From Zygnema cylindricum (taxonomy: Eukaryota > Streptophyta > Zygnematophyceae > Zygnematales > Zygnemataceae): a DNA stretch of 64,000 nt. The stretch is from the NCBI GenBank assembly GCA_037447655.1, contig JBBHKE010003062.1:308154-372153 (forward strand). The letters run 5' to 3'. This document shows positions 43,284 through 54,818 of this stretch, in pieces; the first letter of the stretch is position 1; every line of letters begins with the position of its first letter. The notes below the pieces were generated by a model. The model was given only the letters and a program-made list of their open reading frames with translations. It did not search any database and was not told the origin of the DNA. Made by a program: the position numbers and the translations under genes.

Positions 43284-43600
43284 GAAAGGAAAATTTATAA
43301 GGAAAATTTTTTTGAAGGAAAATTTATAAGGAAAATTTTGAAGGAAAATTTATAAGGAAAATTTTGAAGGAAAATTTTGAAGGAAAATTTTGAAGGAAAA
43401 TTTCAAAGGAGAATTTAAAAGGAGAATTTAAAAGGAGAATTTAAAAGGAGAATTTAAAAGGAAAATTTCAAAGGAAAATTTCAAAGGAAAAATTTAAAGG
43501 ACAATTTCAAAGGAAAATTTCAAAGGAAAATTATAAAGGAAAAATTTAAAGGAAAATTTTAAAGGAAGAAGAAGAAGAAGAAGAAGAAGAATAAGAAGAA
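43284..43600. repeat. AAGGAAAATTT minisatellite followed by (GAA)n
   Basis: Units of 13-17 bp built on aaggaaaattt repeat about twenty times with small changes. A GAAGAA run follows at 43565-43600. It lies directly upstream of a candidate small gene. Confidence 0.85.
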
Positions 43601-43626
43601 GTGATAATAAGACAAAAAGGACAGCC

Positions 43627-43965
43627 ATGAGTTCCACGTGTAAGTGTAGTCCGATCGACGAATCAGGGCGTCATCGAGGTAAGGGACTCATAGGATCCTC
43701 ATCCTCTGCACCTCCCTCCTCCCCAGTTTTGGCTGGCTGCACATCAAGGGAGAGCAAATATCCTATTTGGGGTCAGTTTTTTTTAACCAAATTCTGTTCT
43801 TTTAATGGTATTGTACCTTTTTTTTTAATGGTTTTTGTACCTTTTGATGTACGGATTTGATGTACTTTTGGGGTGGTTCTGTTGTGATTTTGGTAGTTTT
43901 TTGGCTTAAAAAAATATGGTAATGTATGTTTGTGGGGACATTTTGCTGTAATTTGTTCCCCCTTC

Positions 43966-44012
<47 letters not shown>

Positions 44013-44694
44013 CTCCTCTCCCTCTCCCCACTCCATCTCCTGAATTACCTATCTGGGGTCAGTTTCTTAACAAAATTCTGTTTATATGTTTTTTTCATGT
44101 CGCTGTTTTATGTTTTTTTTATGGTTTTGTACTTTTTTATTCGGACGGATTGTTTGTAAATTTGTGATAATTTTGTTAGTTTTTTGGCTTGCAATGGGAT
44201 ACCAAGGGAGAGAAAAATTCCTACCTCGGGTCAGTTTTTTTTAACAAAAATGATGGTTATGTATGTTTGGGGATTTTGTTGTAACAGCCCTCCTCTCCTC
44301 CTCCCCTCCCCCTTTCCCTCCCTCTCCCTCTCCCTCTACCTACTCCTGAATTACCCCTCGATTCCCTTCTAACCCCTGACATACCTTCTCCCTTCTTCCC
44401 CCTGAGATACCTTTTATCAAAAAATCCTTTTATAAAAAACCTTTTATGAAAGAACCCTTTTTTTCTTACGACTGCGATATTTTTATTTTACCTTTTTGCC
44501 GCAGATTACTGTGGTTCTTTTTGGGTTTAGCTGTTTTGGAAGTATATGGCGTCTGGTACAGCTTGTGGCCCGCGGTGCTCGGTCTCGGCTTCGGTCTCGC
44601 GCTCATCCTCATCATGGCCATTGTCAAAAAATGCTCCTTCCGCAAACCACCGCCTCCCGACGTCGGAGGCTCGATGAAAAGCGCCGGACCATAG
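43627..44694 (+). CDS. Candidate two-exon small membrane protein (71 residues)
   Basis: Exon 1 43627-43678 starts ATG (MSSTCKCSPIDESGRHR) and ends at a donor G|GTAAGG. Exon 2 44531-44694 follows ttgggtttag. The phases agree (1 and 2 nt), giving about 71 residues. Exon 2 encodes one strongly hydrophobic segment (WPAVLGLGFGLALILIMAIV) and a basic, proline-containing tail KKCSFRKPPPPDVGG. Exon 2 is markedly GC-richer than its surroundings, as coding DNA would be. A better-looking acceptor at 44504 (gccgcag) would need a different upstream phase. The family is not recognised; the intron is full of CT repeats. Confidence 0.4.
43740..44345. repeat. Imperfect direct repeats with (CT)n in the candidate intron
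   Basis: A block beginning caagggagag and continuing ggggtcagttttttt...gtatgttt...ccctccctctc occurs at about 43745, partly at 44040 and again at 44200. The CT run at 43972-44008 is the purest part. Confidence 0.65.
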
Positions 44695-44700
44695 AACCAG

Positions 44701-45000
44701 CGATTCCGTTCCGTTCCGTTCCGTTCCGTTCCGTTCCGTTCCGTTCCGTTGAGTTCGGTCCGGTTGAGTTTGATGGAGATTGGTTCAGTTTGGTTTTTTT
44801 CCTGTTTCCGTTCCGTTCGGTTCAGTTCGGTTCGGTTCGGTTCGGTTCGGTTGAGTTTGGTTATTTTTTTGTTTCCGTTCCGTTCTGTCAGGTTTGGTTC
44901 AGTTCAGATTGGATTAGTAGAGGGAGAGAGGGAGAGAGGGAGAGTGAGAGAGTGAGAGAGGGGGAGAGGGGGAGGGGGAGAGAGAGAGGGAGATAGGGAA
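44701..45000. repeat. (TTCCG)n, (TTCGG)n and (GAGAGG)n low-complexity DNA
   Basis: ttccg repeats at 44705-44750, ttcgg repeats at 44816-44850 and purine repeats at 44920-44998. Frames across them give RSVPF- and ER-type peptides that are artefacts. Confidence 0.85.
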
Positions 45001-46070
45001 AATAGAGATACAATGCAGTTCAGTTCTGTTTGGTTCAGTTCAACCCCGTTTACTTCGGTGAGGAAAACCTGAAATCGACAAAAAAATAGTGATTAGGTAT
45101 ATTTTGAAGTCGAGGAAGCGTTGAAATATGTACAGTCGAAAAATACGGGTTTTGGATGTATCCAAATGTACGTCCGTACATCTAGATATAGTTTTTTCAC
45201 AGTATATACGAATACAGATTTTACTATTTGGGGTTTTTAGAAACTTTCCAAAAAAATTGTGTAGTGAAAATTTTGAAAGCAAGAGTGTAAAAAATGGGTA
45301 GGTTGTTTTGTTAGAGGGCAAGAAAGACCATTTTTTTATTTTGTTTTTACATGTAGATAGAGTTTCATAGAGGATTTTAGAGGATTGAGGAAAGTTCTTT
45401 TTATGAAACAATTTGTGATGTATTTTTTAGTGTGGAGAAAATATTTAGTTCTAAGAAAATGTCGACTTACCTGGTTTAGTCTTTTAAGAAGATGGTCTAA
45501 GAGGAGGAGCCGCTTGGGTTTTGTAAGAAAATAGTTTTAGTGGGACGCGTCGGCTTCTAAAATGTATATTTTGTTGATATAAATGAAGTGAGACTTATAT
45601 AGTGAATGTAATTATTGTGTTTCATTGTTGTTCTTTGTGCCCATGTTTTCTTGTTTTTTGTCGTTTCTTGCGCAAGGTAAAAATCTCATTTCTTGTCAGA
45701 GTTAAGAATCTTTTCATTTTTTCAACTCAGTTTTACCAATTCCGACCAATTGGTTATACATTATATATTGGACTATGTTTATTTTGCGGGATTGCCACGA
45801 ATTCTTTATAGAAAAATACTGTTAATATGTCTGTGTTGTAACATAACTATGTATTTTTAACACAAGTCATACAATTGCTGAAGTATACAGATATAACAAT
45901 TACCATTAATCTTTTGGTCCTGCCACTTGATTCCTTTTGAATTTTGCAGACTAATCGCACTATATTTAAATTCTTAACGCTAATACTTTTTGCGGTCAAC
46001 AGCCTTCCACATCATCTGAACCGGAAATATAATTGTAAAAAGAAAACAATCATCTTACTAGTTACTCCTT
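45001..46070. other. Intergenic DNA, nothing recognised
   Basis: AT-rich with no convincing exon, RNA gene or terminal repeat on either strand. Confidence 0.45.
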
Positions 46071-46258
46071 TTAACTCTAATAGCGATTCAGTGTGCCCAT
46101 CGGATTTTATTGGTATAGGTACTACTTTAGTGTAGGGAGAAGTGGCGACTTGTCGTCCACACCCTTGAAAGTGTGCTTTTAACACTTTTTAGATTTATGG
46201 TAAAAAAAAAGAAGCGACCAAAATAGTGATATTGTCACTAATTGCGATGGGCGGTGCA
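46071..46258. mobile_element. Degraded short family B MITE
   Basis: It keeps ctaatagcgattcagtgtg at the left, the internal gagaagtggcgacttgtcgtcc block, and gcgatgggcggtgca at the right. 46260-46724 holds nothing else. Confidence 0.5.
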
Positions 46259-46724
46259 GTTTCGGCTCAAAAGAATTGGTGGTCGCAACTTCAAATATAT
46301 ACAAAAAAAAAAAAAATGGATATCAACAAAAGTAACGGCGATATGAATGACGCAATGTAACGCAGTATTGTGCGATGCAGTGATTTCTGCGATGTTTCAA
46401 CATTAGTCTTTTAACAATTTAAAATATTTGCACATTTTGTTATGACGATATGCATAAAAAGAAGTAAAAAGCATTTTCTTTTTAGTACACAAAAGTAGCA
46501 TAGTAGAAATTTCGGGCCCCAGTCGAAAAGAATATGAAATAATTGGACGATTAACCTCTATTAGTGTTAAAACACTAATTCAATTTTTCTTGCTCTTTGA
46601 CCACAACATGGCGTAGACAATACTGATTGTTGTTTTTGCTAAAGCTGTTTTTTCGAACGGTTTAAAGTCAGCCACATGATTCGGAGCTGGATTTTAAATA
46701 ATAACCCTAACGCAACCCTCACGC

Positions 46725-46946
46725 TACACCGCTAATCGCTATCAATGTTGAAGTTTTTTTCGCCACTTAAAACATTTTTTCTTCATGCACACTTGTGGGA
46801 TTGTCAATGCGATGGTTGCTATTGGAAGGCAAGATTCTCACCTTCCTATTAGCCATCTCCAATTGACTATCCAACTGATGTGCACGAAGAAAAGATGTTT
46901 GAACTGGCCAAAAAAAACGTTAACACTCATAACGGTTAGCGGTGTT
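46725..46946. mobile_element. Family A MITE (222 bp)
   Basis: tacaccgctaatcgc and cggttagcggtgt are inverted ends with the usual palindromic interior (ttttttcttcatgcaca and tgtgcacgaagaaaag). Confidence 0.8.
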
Positions 46947-47323
46947 TTCATTTTTCTTACTCTAAAAGGGTTTCACGGTGTAGTAAAGACATTGTTGTGA
47001 TGGATATTTTTCTAATGGCCATCGAAAAACCTAATACATTACGAAACCATTTTCTTCCCAAATTGCTAAGACATGCTAAAACTAGAGAATGAACCACCTT
47101 GTGGGTGAAACTTTCTCGGATGGACTAAAACATGGATAGGTCATACAAGGGGAGGAAAAGAGTGTAAACATTGACTAACGAAAGGCTAGTTGAAAAAAGC
47201 ATTACCCTTATCTTGGTACTAACTCCTTTTAGGACTACACGACTACTGTTAACTTCCACAGAGTTAATATTTGAATTTTTTGGACTAGGTACTAGGGTTA
47301 TTTAGTTACCGACAGATTGGAAG

Positions 47324-47543
47324 TACACATCTAAACGTTATCAGTGTTGAAGTTTTTTCGACACTTACAACACCTTTTCTCTGTGCACACTTGTCGGATT
47401 GTCAATCCCATGGTTACTATTGAAAGGCGAGATTTTCACCTTCCTATTTGCGGTCTCCAATTGACAATCCAAGAAATGTGCACGGAGAAAAGATGTTTTA
47501 AGTGGCGAAAAAAACTTTAACAATAACAACGATTAGCGGTGTA
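47324..47543. mobile_element. Family A MITE (220 bp)
   Basis: tacacatctaaacg and cgattagcggtgta bound a copy very close to the one at 46725, with interior ttttctctgtgcaca and tgtgcacggagaaaag. 46947-47323 and 47544-48069 contain no other recognised feature apart from a family A right end near 47990. Confidence 0.8.
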
Positions 47544-48069
47544 GTATCCGTTGATGTATTAAGATAGTACTCCACGTATCGCTGTTAATATTCCAAGAAG
47601 ATTTTATTAGCAAAATCGCGGTGGTTTAACCATCCAAGTACAAAACTTGATGGAGAAAGAATATTGTTCATTGCCATTAAAGGCTACAGTTGGAAAACCC
47701 AAAAGTACGAACACAAATTACAAAAGCTAAGCAACACTAAGAGCGAGACATTGAAAGCAAAAGAAACATACACAAATACCAAAACCAAACTACAAGAGCA
47801 CAAGAAACCACGCTACACACAAACTTGAAAGGACAAAATGGCGCGTGGGCCCAAAACTTAAAATTAGGTCACACTAAAGGGCAATAAGACAAATATCATC
47901 AACGTGTACCGGGTGGAGGAGCTAAATCTCTTAATAGAGAGAGGATCTCTCTCGCTATTAACATTAACATTGATAGCGATACAAGGTGTAGAGTAATTTT
48001 TTCTGACACAATGGTATCCAAGCATGAATTTAACCACCTGCAATTTTAGTCCAATTTAATAATGTACAG

Positions 48070-48295
48070 TACACCGCTGAACGTTATTAGTGTTAAAGAT
48101 TTATTATTGTTAATGCGAAATTAGAATTAATTTAACAATACAATTAGTATTAACAATACTCATTTAGTGTAAGGAGACGTGGCAAATTGTAGTCCATGTC
48201 CTTAAATAATGTTGTTAACTCTACTTTGTGATTTTTGGGGTTAAAAAGTCGCGACCGAATTAGTTTTATTAACAGTAATAACGATTAGGGGTGTA
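48070..48295. mobile_element. Short family B MITE (226 bp)
   Basis: tacaccgctgaacgtt and aacgattaggggtgta bound it; it contains gagacgtggcaaattgtag and ctactttgtgattttt. Confidence 0.75.
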
Positions 48296-48414
48296 GTGAT
48301 CAATTGTGGATAAACGTTGGACATCGAAATCGTAACAGCATATTGCCGTGATATCGCTTCTTCACATCTTTATTCTTATGTCGCATCAATATCTTCATGC
48401 CGTGTCTGGAAAAC

Positions 48415-48535
48415 TACACCGTGAATCGCTATTAGTGTTACCACCTTACCATTGGCGGTCTCCATGTGAAAATTGGACAAGTGTGTACTGAGAAAGTATG
48501 TTTTAAGTGGCGAAAAAATCATTAGCGATGCAAGT
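48415..48535. mobile_element. Family A MITE, internally deleted
   Basis: It opens tacaccgtgaatcgc and passes quickly to the right-half block gtgtactgagaaagtatg, ending near catagcgatg-like sequence; most of the left half is gone. Confidence 0.6.
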
Positions 48536-48856
48536 AAAAGAAAGGAGATTTTATCATCAAAATCACGTTGGTTAAACCATCTACGTACAAAACGTGAGTG
48601 GAAATGTAAAAATGTTTATAACATTAAAGGCTACACTTGGAAAAACTCAAAAGAACAAAAACTACAGTAGCTAAGCAACGCTAAACACAAAACCACTAAA
48701 AGCATTTTATACTAAAACAAATACCAAAACCAAACAACAATAGCACTAAAAAACAACGCCATACACAAACTCTAAACGACAAACTGGGCCCTCGGCCCAA
48801 AACCTAAAACAAGTCCACACTAAAGATTAGTCCACACTAAGGTGTACAGTATTGAT

Positions 48857-49132
48857 CATAGTTCAAAAGTAGGTGAAAGTAGGCCCATACAATATGCCTA
48901 TTGTATGCAAAACATACAATATGACCTTAAGACCCATATTGTATTCGGACCTATTCGGACCAATTAAAACATTCGGACCGAAAATTTTTATTTACATCGT
49001 CAGATTCGGACGATCGGACGGTCGCTGATCAAAGTAGCGATCTAAGAAGATCACATGAAAAGCCCATAACACAACTTACGATAAAGGCGCCGACCAAAGG
49101 CCTACCATAAAAGCGCCTACTTTTGAACTATG
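48857..49132 (+). mobile_element. hAT-type MITE (276 bp)
   Basis: Ends catagttcaaaagtagg and cctacttttgaactatg are exact inverted copies. The flanks are a perfect 8-bp duplication GTATTGAT (48849-48856, 49133-49140). This is the best-preserved copy of the family here. Confidence 0.9.
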
Positions 49133-49537
49133 GTATTGATCGCAGATGACTGCTCGCATCATATAGTTACGATTAGTCGGTAACCGAGCAATGCGATACG
49201 AAGAGGAAAAAAAGGTTTAACGTGGATTGGTTTGGAAACTGTTCCTCAACGTGTACTGTACTCGCTGACCCTAGGGGCTCGGCTGCGTTGCCATTGGTTC
49301 GTTTTTGTCTCGAACCGTCATTCAATCGAAATCTTCTCCGTCTATTCTCGCCTAGTCTGAATCTGACGGCTAATACTTAAGATTTTTTTTTTTGACGAGC
49401 TTGGCCCACTTGTACCTGGATCATATTAACCGTGGAATGTCATTTGTCAACTTATTCTGGGGCAAAGCACCAGTTCAGCTGTACTGTACTTCCCGTACTT
49501 GGACTGTGAATATATGTGGATCCGTTAGCGTAAGTCA

Positions 49538-50472
49538 GGGTACGTCCCCATGTAAGCGATACTTTGAAAAAGTACTTTGGACTGTAGTGGAGTATTCCGT
49601 ACTACTTTGAAAAGCGTCCCTATTATGTGTGAAAAATGAAATCGGAACTTTGACATGTGACGGCTGTAGACGTAGGTACAACTTTGTGACGGTTGACGAC
49701 GACTACGAAATTGGTGACGCAAACAAAAACAGCGACAGTTGTAGACGTTTACATTTTTGTAATTTTGTGACATGGCAGATGTTTAGGGTTTCGTGACATT
49801 GTGACGTCACGGTCACTTGTGACGTCACAGATTCAAGAACTTTCGGCCATGGATACTCGATTTTGTTTTCTCTACTTTTTTCACTCTACTTGCCATAAAA
49901 AAAACACATAAAGGTAGTCAAAAGAATTATTTTTCAAATATCTTTCATTTCATACTATTTTTGTCGTGCCTCATTCTAAAAAGTGAGAGATAAGAGTGAT
50001 AGTGTGAGAGGGAGAGGGGAGAGGCGACGACGACACAAAATTTTGCAAAGGACCCATGAATGAAAGTGGAGGTCCGAGACCCCTGCAGATATTTTTGCGT
50101 ACATGCTCGTCTTTCCGTACATGCACGAGACGGGCATGGAGAAAAATAGCGAGTACTCTCCCTCGTCCCAAAAAAATTCCACTCGTGTGGCGCGTGCGTG
50201 GGTCATTTTTAATTCGTTGTTTGGGTGGTACTTTCCCTGAAATCAGGTCGCGAGGTTTTTTTCGATGAAGTTTTTTGACGGGCTGGATTCTCTTGCCCGG
50301 GGGTCGAGAAAAAGAAAACGCCAAAATGCGTTCACATGACGACAATCATGAAGTACATTCAAAGCATCGACTTGTTGATTTTTTTGTACGGCTAAAGTTT
50401 TCTCGTACGGAACTGCGTTTTGGGTCAAAACGACATATTAAAGTCGATACTTTAATACATGGGGACGTACCC
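49538..50472 (+). mobile_element. Family E DNA transposon, best copy (935 bp)
   Basis: gggtacgtccccatgt and acatggggacgtaccc are inverted ends flanked by TCA on both sides (49535-49537, 50473-50475). Sub-terminal gacggtt/gtagacg motifs repeat several times. Minus-strand frames (49971-50345) are shared with the copy at 41715 but broken there. Confidence 0.8.
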
Positions 50473-50827
50473 TCAACCATGTTTGTACAGGTCCAATGCT
50501 ATCAGCAACGTGGATGCGTACGGATGCATGTGCTAACTGTCATTACCGTACTCTGCTGACAAAGAAAAATTTAGAAAACTCTGCTGACCAATAGTTGACG
50601 GTTGCCGCCACTACAGTACATTCCTGTACTCTACATACCACGCTGTCGGTAACAGACGTAACAGAAAAATATAACGACTAAACACAAGCCGTCCGATCGG
50701 ATTTGGGACTCCAAATCGTGCGAGACCCAGGGAGTAAAAGAACAACACTGGCCGTCCGATTCACGATGTCAAGATTTTGTCACCTTGTTGTCCTCGCTAC
50801 CAATCCAAGTTGAAGTCACGAGTCATA

Positions 50828-50857
50828 AACATGTGTACTATAAAAGTACACATGGTG
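50828..50857. promoter_or_regulatory. Perfect palindrome around a TATA-like core
   Basis: catgtgtact and agtacacatg flank ATAAA, a 10-bp inverted repeat containing ctataaaag. It lies about 40-60 bp before a CT-rich region that could be a 5' UTR. A promoter role is inference. 50476-50827 holds nothing recognised. Confidence 0.45.
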
Positions 50858-50884
50858 TACGGATTTTTTCACTTGGACCCTGCT

Positions 50885-52617
50885 CCATGAACCTTCATAT
50901 TTAAGATTCTGCCTTGTCAAATCTTTTTTGTTTTTTTTAGGGTTTGGCTCTTTCACTCTGATTTCTCTCTTCCATTTTCTCTCTTCTCTCTTCTCCTGTC
51001 TTCCTCTTTTTCTCTCTCTCTTCTCTCACTCTGTCTTTCTCTCTCTCTCTCTTATCTCTTATCTCTATCTTTCTCTCTCTCTTCTCTCTCTATCTTTCTC
51101 TCTCTCTTCTCTCTCTATCTTTCTCTCTCTCTTCTCTCTCTATCTTTCTCTCTCAATTCCCTTTCTGTCTCCCGCAATTTTCAATTTTTGTTTTCTTGTC
51201 TGGTTTCTCTACAATTTCGCAATCTGTAAGTATTTTCTTATTCTAGTACACTCTCTTCTGCAATTAAGTTTTAGATTTCCTTTTTGAATCTCTCCTTACT
51301 CCTTTTCCACCTCCCTCTCTTCCCCTCTCCTGCTCCCCCTCTCCTTCTCCCTCTCCCTCTCCCTCTCCCTCTCTCTCTGCTTTAAACCTACAATCTCATT
51401 CAGTTATAAACACTAATTTGTAAACTAAATTGTTTATTGCATTCCACATTTTTTAAGGTATTCCAATCAAATGTCAACTATGTGGCTTTTCTTAGCAAAA
51501 TTTTGGTGGTAACATTGTTTTTCCACTCTAATTAAAGGTAGAGGAAGGGGGAATGGGAGGGGAAGGGGGAGGGGGAGAGTGGGAGAGGGAGAGAGGGAGA
51601 GAAAGAGGGAGTGAGAGAGACAGAGAGAGAGGGGGAGAGAGCTCTCTTAACTCTTGTGCATTCTAGGCTCGCCGGTCCAATAACTTGTCTTTCTCCAAAC
51701 AAATTTTCTTACTTCACTTTTAACTCGTGAAATAAACTTTAGTTTGTTATTAGTGTTGATCTCATGAGTTTAGTGGATTGTATATAACACTGCCCATCTC
51801 CTTTTGGGTTAATGACTCTAATTTGAAAAATTCACAAAATAGAGTTGAAAACACCATTTAATATGTGGACTACAATATGCCACGTGTCCCTCCTCTAGGT
51901 TAAAATTATACATTATAATTTCCCTTTTAATACTAACAATTTCCGTACACTCATAGCAATGGGCATTGTACAATGCCCATCGTTGTTAGAGTAAGGAAAT
52001 TGTTAGTATTAAATGGGAAATTAGAATGTATAATTTTAACCTAGATTAGGGAGATGTGGCGAATTGTAGTCCACATATTAAATGGTGTTCTAAACACTAT
52101 TTTGTGATTTTTTCGAATTAGGGTCATTAACACAAAAGGAGATGGGTAGCTACTCTAATTCGAGTGTTTTGGGATTGGCTGAACAAGCTTATTTTTTTTT
52201 TTGAAATTGGTATATTTTTTGAAGAAATTTTTACATGTTTCGCTTACTGGTGATCTATATTGTTTCGTTTCTTGTGCACAGGTTTTTTAAAGAGGTTTTC
52301 CACTAGACATTTGGTTCTAGAATCGTCGATATCGACTCATGTGAACGGCCGTAATTGGTTCATTTCTATAAAAATTGTGAAATTGATACGCTGAATAGTA
52401 TGGTTCAAGTGGGATTATGGCTTCTATTTGCAATCATACCCGCAAGTTGGGCCATACAATTTGTACTTCCGGAAGTTCATTTTTCTCTTATTCGAGAAGA
52501 AGAAGCGACAAGGTTACGGATATGTATTGGTTCCGAACTTCCCTCGGAAAGTCAAAGTTGGTTGACCGGTCAAACTGGGAGCTCGCAAAGCTGATTGGAA
52601 TCGAAAAAGTAAAATAA
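50885..52617 (+). CDS. Weak candidate gene: CT-rich 5' exon, intron with palindrome, short ORF
   Basis: A long CT-rich stretch (50930-51160, with about four copies of tctatctttctctctctc) resembles plant 5' UTRs and ends at a strong donor ct|gtaagta (51226). An acceptor cttgtgcacag lies at 52270-52280. After it three short overlapping frames are open; the one from ATG 52417 (MASICNHTRKLGHTICTSG, 66 codons to 52617) is the most natural, but an upstream ATG at 52399 opens another frame. I do not recognise any of them. It may equally be a non-coding transcript or no gene. Confidence 0.25.
51300..51640. repeat. Facing pyrimidine and purine tracts
   Basis: ctccctctccctctc at 51310-51375 is followed, 160 bp on, by gaggggaagggggagg at 51540-51640. 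The two could pair as an imperfect stem. Both are low complexity. Confidence 0.6.
51792..52148. repeat. 357-bp near-perfect palindrome made of two MITE halves
   Basis: The arms (about 178 bp each) mirror about 51970, where gcattgtacaatgc is itself a 14-bp perfect palindrome. Each arm carries the family B-short blocks (tggactacaat / attgtagtcca; ctccttttg / caaaaggag). It lies inside the putative intron 51226-52280. Confidence 0.8.
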
Positions 52618-52619
52618 TA

Positions 52620-53541
52620 ATAAATAAATCGAGGTGAAATCGAGGTTGAAACGAAGTGAAATGGAGATGACATTGAGGTGAAATCGAGGTGTTTTGAAAA
52701 ATAGGTAGAACATTAGGAAAATCTGTATATTTTATGACATAGAATGTTTGCAACTCGAAGAAAAATGAGAAGATGAGAAAGGAAATGAGAAGAATTGAAT
52801 TTAAGGTGTTGTTTGATGTATAAAAATGATCTTTTTTTATGGATATCACGAGTGTATCACAAAGGTATTGAAAGCGTATCAAAAGAGGACGAAGAGAGTT
52901 ATGAAAACAACAAATTTGTTAGATTTTCACGTCAATTTGTTTATTTTTTAGAGCTACAATGTAGGTTGGTGCTTAAGAGCTGTTTATGTTTTGCATTTTC
53001 TTTATGTTAAGTTAGAAGATAGGTTTTTGTTTTTTTGTTTTTGTTTTTATCCTCATTGGATTGCAATTCATATAGGAAAAAAAATGACGTTATGGTTTCT
53101 TCTCAAGTGGTGCTTATTATTGTTGTAAATCAACATTAGACAACATTATTGTTTATCAACATATTTTTTGACATAATTTTCAACATTATTGTTGTCAATG
53201 ATTTGTGAAAAAGAGTACAAACAAAAAACTAAACACAAAGACTTAAAAGGCTGAAGACGGGGAAAGAAAGATTTTTGAAGAAAATGACAAAAGACTTTCA
53301 AAGGTTTCTCAAACTATAGGTGTAAGAATTTTATAGGATGTGTAGGCCAAGAAGTTATGTGCGGAAGGTTTTCGGTTTTCCACAATTTGGTGAAAAAGCA
53401 CTTTAAAATGACTTAAAAAATATTAGAAAGTTAATGCTGAAAATAGTGTTTATTTTGAGATTGTGTTTTAATAGATGATTCTTTTGTGGTAAAAAAAAAC
53501 AAACAAACATGTGGTAGGTTTATCACAAAACTCAATGCTAG
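52620..53541. other. Intergenic DNA, nothing recognised
   Basis: AT-rich; contains short gaggtgaaatcgag repeats at 52630-52695 and a caacattatt-rich stretch at 53120-53200. No exon could be supported. Confidence 0.45.
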
Positions 53542-53690
53542 TTCAAATGTTTGAAAACAATTGGAAACACTATATATGATTACGCCATACTACACGAGTA
53601 CTATATGAGTATTGTACAATTTATAATACGCATACAATATGAGTAACCATGTATAGTGCTCCAAATTGTTTTCGCACTTTTAAACTATTA
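53542..53690. mobile_element. MITE with TTCAAATG ends
   Basis: gttcaaatgtttgaaaacaa at the left and ttgttttcgcacttttaaac at the right are imperfect inverted ends. The interior has acaatatg/catacaat motifs. The copy at 61459-61613 shares these blocks. The target duplication is unclear. Confidence 0.6.
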
Positions 53691-53784
53691 ATTAATCATG
53701 ATATGTTTCAGCTATCTAGTAAAAATCTAAGATGTTGAGATTGTTAGTGTGTAAATGTCTCTGTTTTGTGGTTCTTGTCTTATT

Positions 53785-54010
53785 AGGTGTGGCTAAATCA
53801 GGTGTGTGGTTATTGTTTATCATGTGTTTGTGGTTGTTGTCTTATTACGTGTGTGGCTATTGTCTTATGTGTGTGGTTGTTGTCTTATTACGTGTGTGGC
53901 TATTGTCTTATTGTGTATGGTTATTGTCTTGTTATGTGTGGTAATTGTCTTGTTATGTGGTTATTGTCTCATTGTGTGGCTATTGTCTTGTTGTGTGTGT
54001 TGTTGTGATA
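53785..54010. repeat. GTGTGGTTATTGTCTTATT minisatellite
   Basis: About ten imperfect units of 17-24 bp. Frames across it give VVVLLRVWLLSY-type peptides with no meaning. Beyond it, 54011-54818 contains a family D right end (about 54175-54222) and an A/B right end (54385-54408). Confidence 0.8.
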
Positions 54011-54818
54011 ATAAAGCCATAATTTTACCTCGTGGGCTTAATACTGCCCTTGTGGCATTTTTCACCTAACGGTCATTGTTACCTCCAAGACCTTTGGAGA
54101 ATATTGGTAAGCTGTAATGTTGTTCCCTGATAAAAACAAAATATGTGGTACGGCGTAGTACGGAGAGGTCCTGATTTCTGTAAACAACCTCATTTTTCGG
54201 CCTATGGAACTTCACCCTTAATCATTGTAATTCGAGTGAGTGTTTTTGACCTAAAATCATAAATTAGTGTTGGTAACACTATTTACCATGATGAGCCATT
54301 TTGAGTTACATAATTCAGTGCTATTATTGATGATATTTTGTGGTTAGGGCAAAAGAAACCGGCACTTAGTTACTGTTATCTCAACATTAATGACGATTCA
54401 CAGTGTATTCCACAGTAAATTTGGTCTTTTTGAAGTTGTAGTACGTGGAATGGCACAAGTCTCATGCCAGAAGGCCATACAAAAGACACAAGAAACCAAC
54501 AATTTTCAAATAGAAACAATTCTAAAAGTAACAATCGACAAAAAAAAGTACAGTTTAAAAGTACTTTTTGAAGGCAAGACAGTTCAATGTGAATCTCAAG
54601 AAAACCAACAAAAGCCCTCATCATACATTCATAGTGCTCTAGTTGCACAATATTCCCGACAAAAACCTAAACCGGATAAAAGTTGAGAGTAAAAGAGGAA
54701 CAAAATATGAAAAGTTATTTCAAAGATGTAAGTCCGTGCTTTAGGATTTTGTACATCCAAATTGCTGTAATCTGATTCTAAGACATAGTATTTTATCACT
54801 TATCAACATAGGTTCATA

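Noticed and set aside
44496-44996. 166-codon frame with RSVPF repeats
   Set aside because: It is the translation of TTCCG and GAGAGG simple repeats; the other frame of the same region gives a more natural membrane segment.
49971-50345. 124-codon minus-strand frame shared with 41853-42174
   Set aside because: The similarity comes from two copies of family E. The frames differ by stops and shifts and show no transposase motif.
50928-51287. 119-codon Leu/Ser-rich frame
   Set aside because: It is a CT microsatellite translation; the region fits a 5' UTR better.
52355-52594. 79-codon frame with a hydrophobic segment
   Set aside because: Three frames overlap here and none has a recognisable family; only the weak gene candidate is kept.
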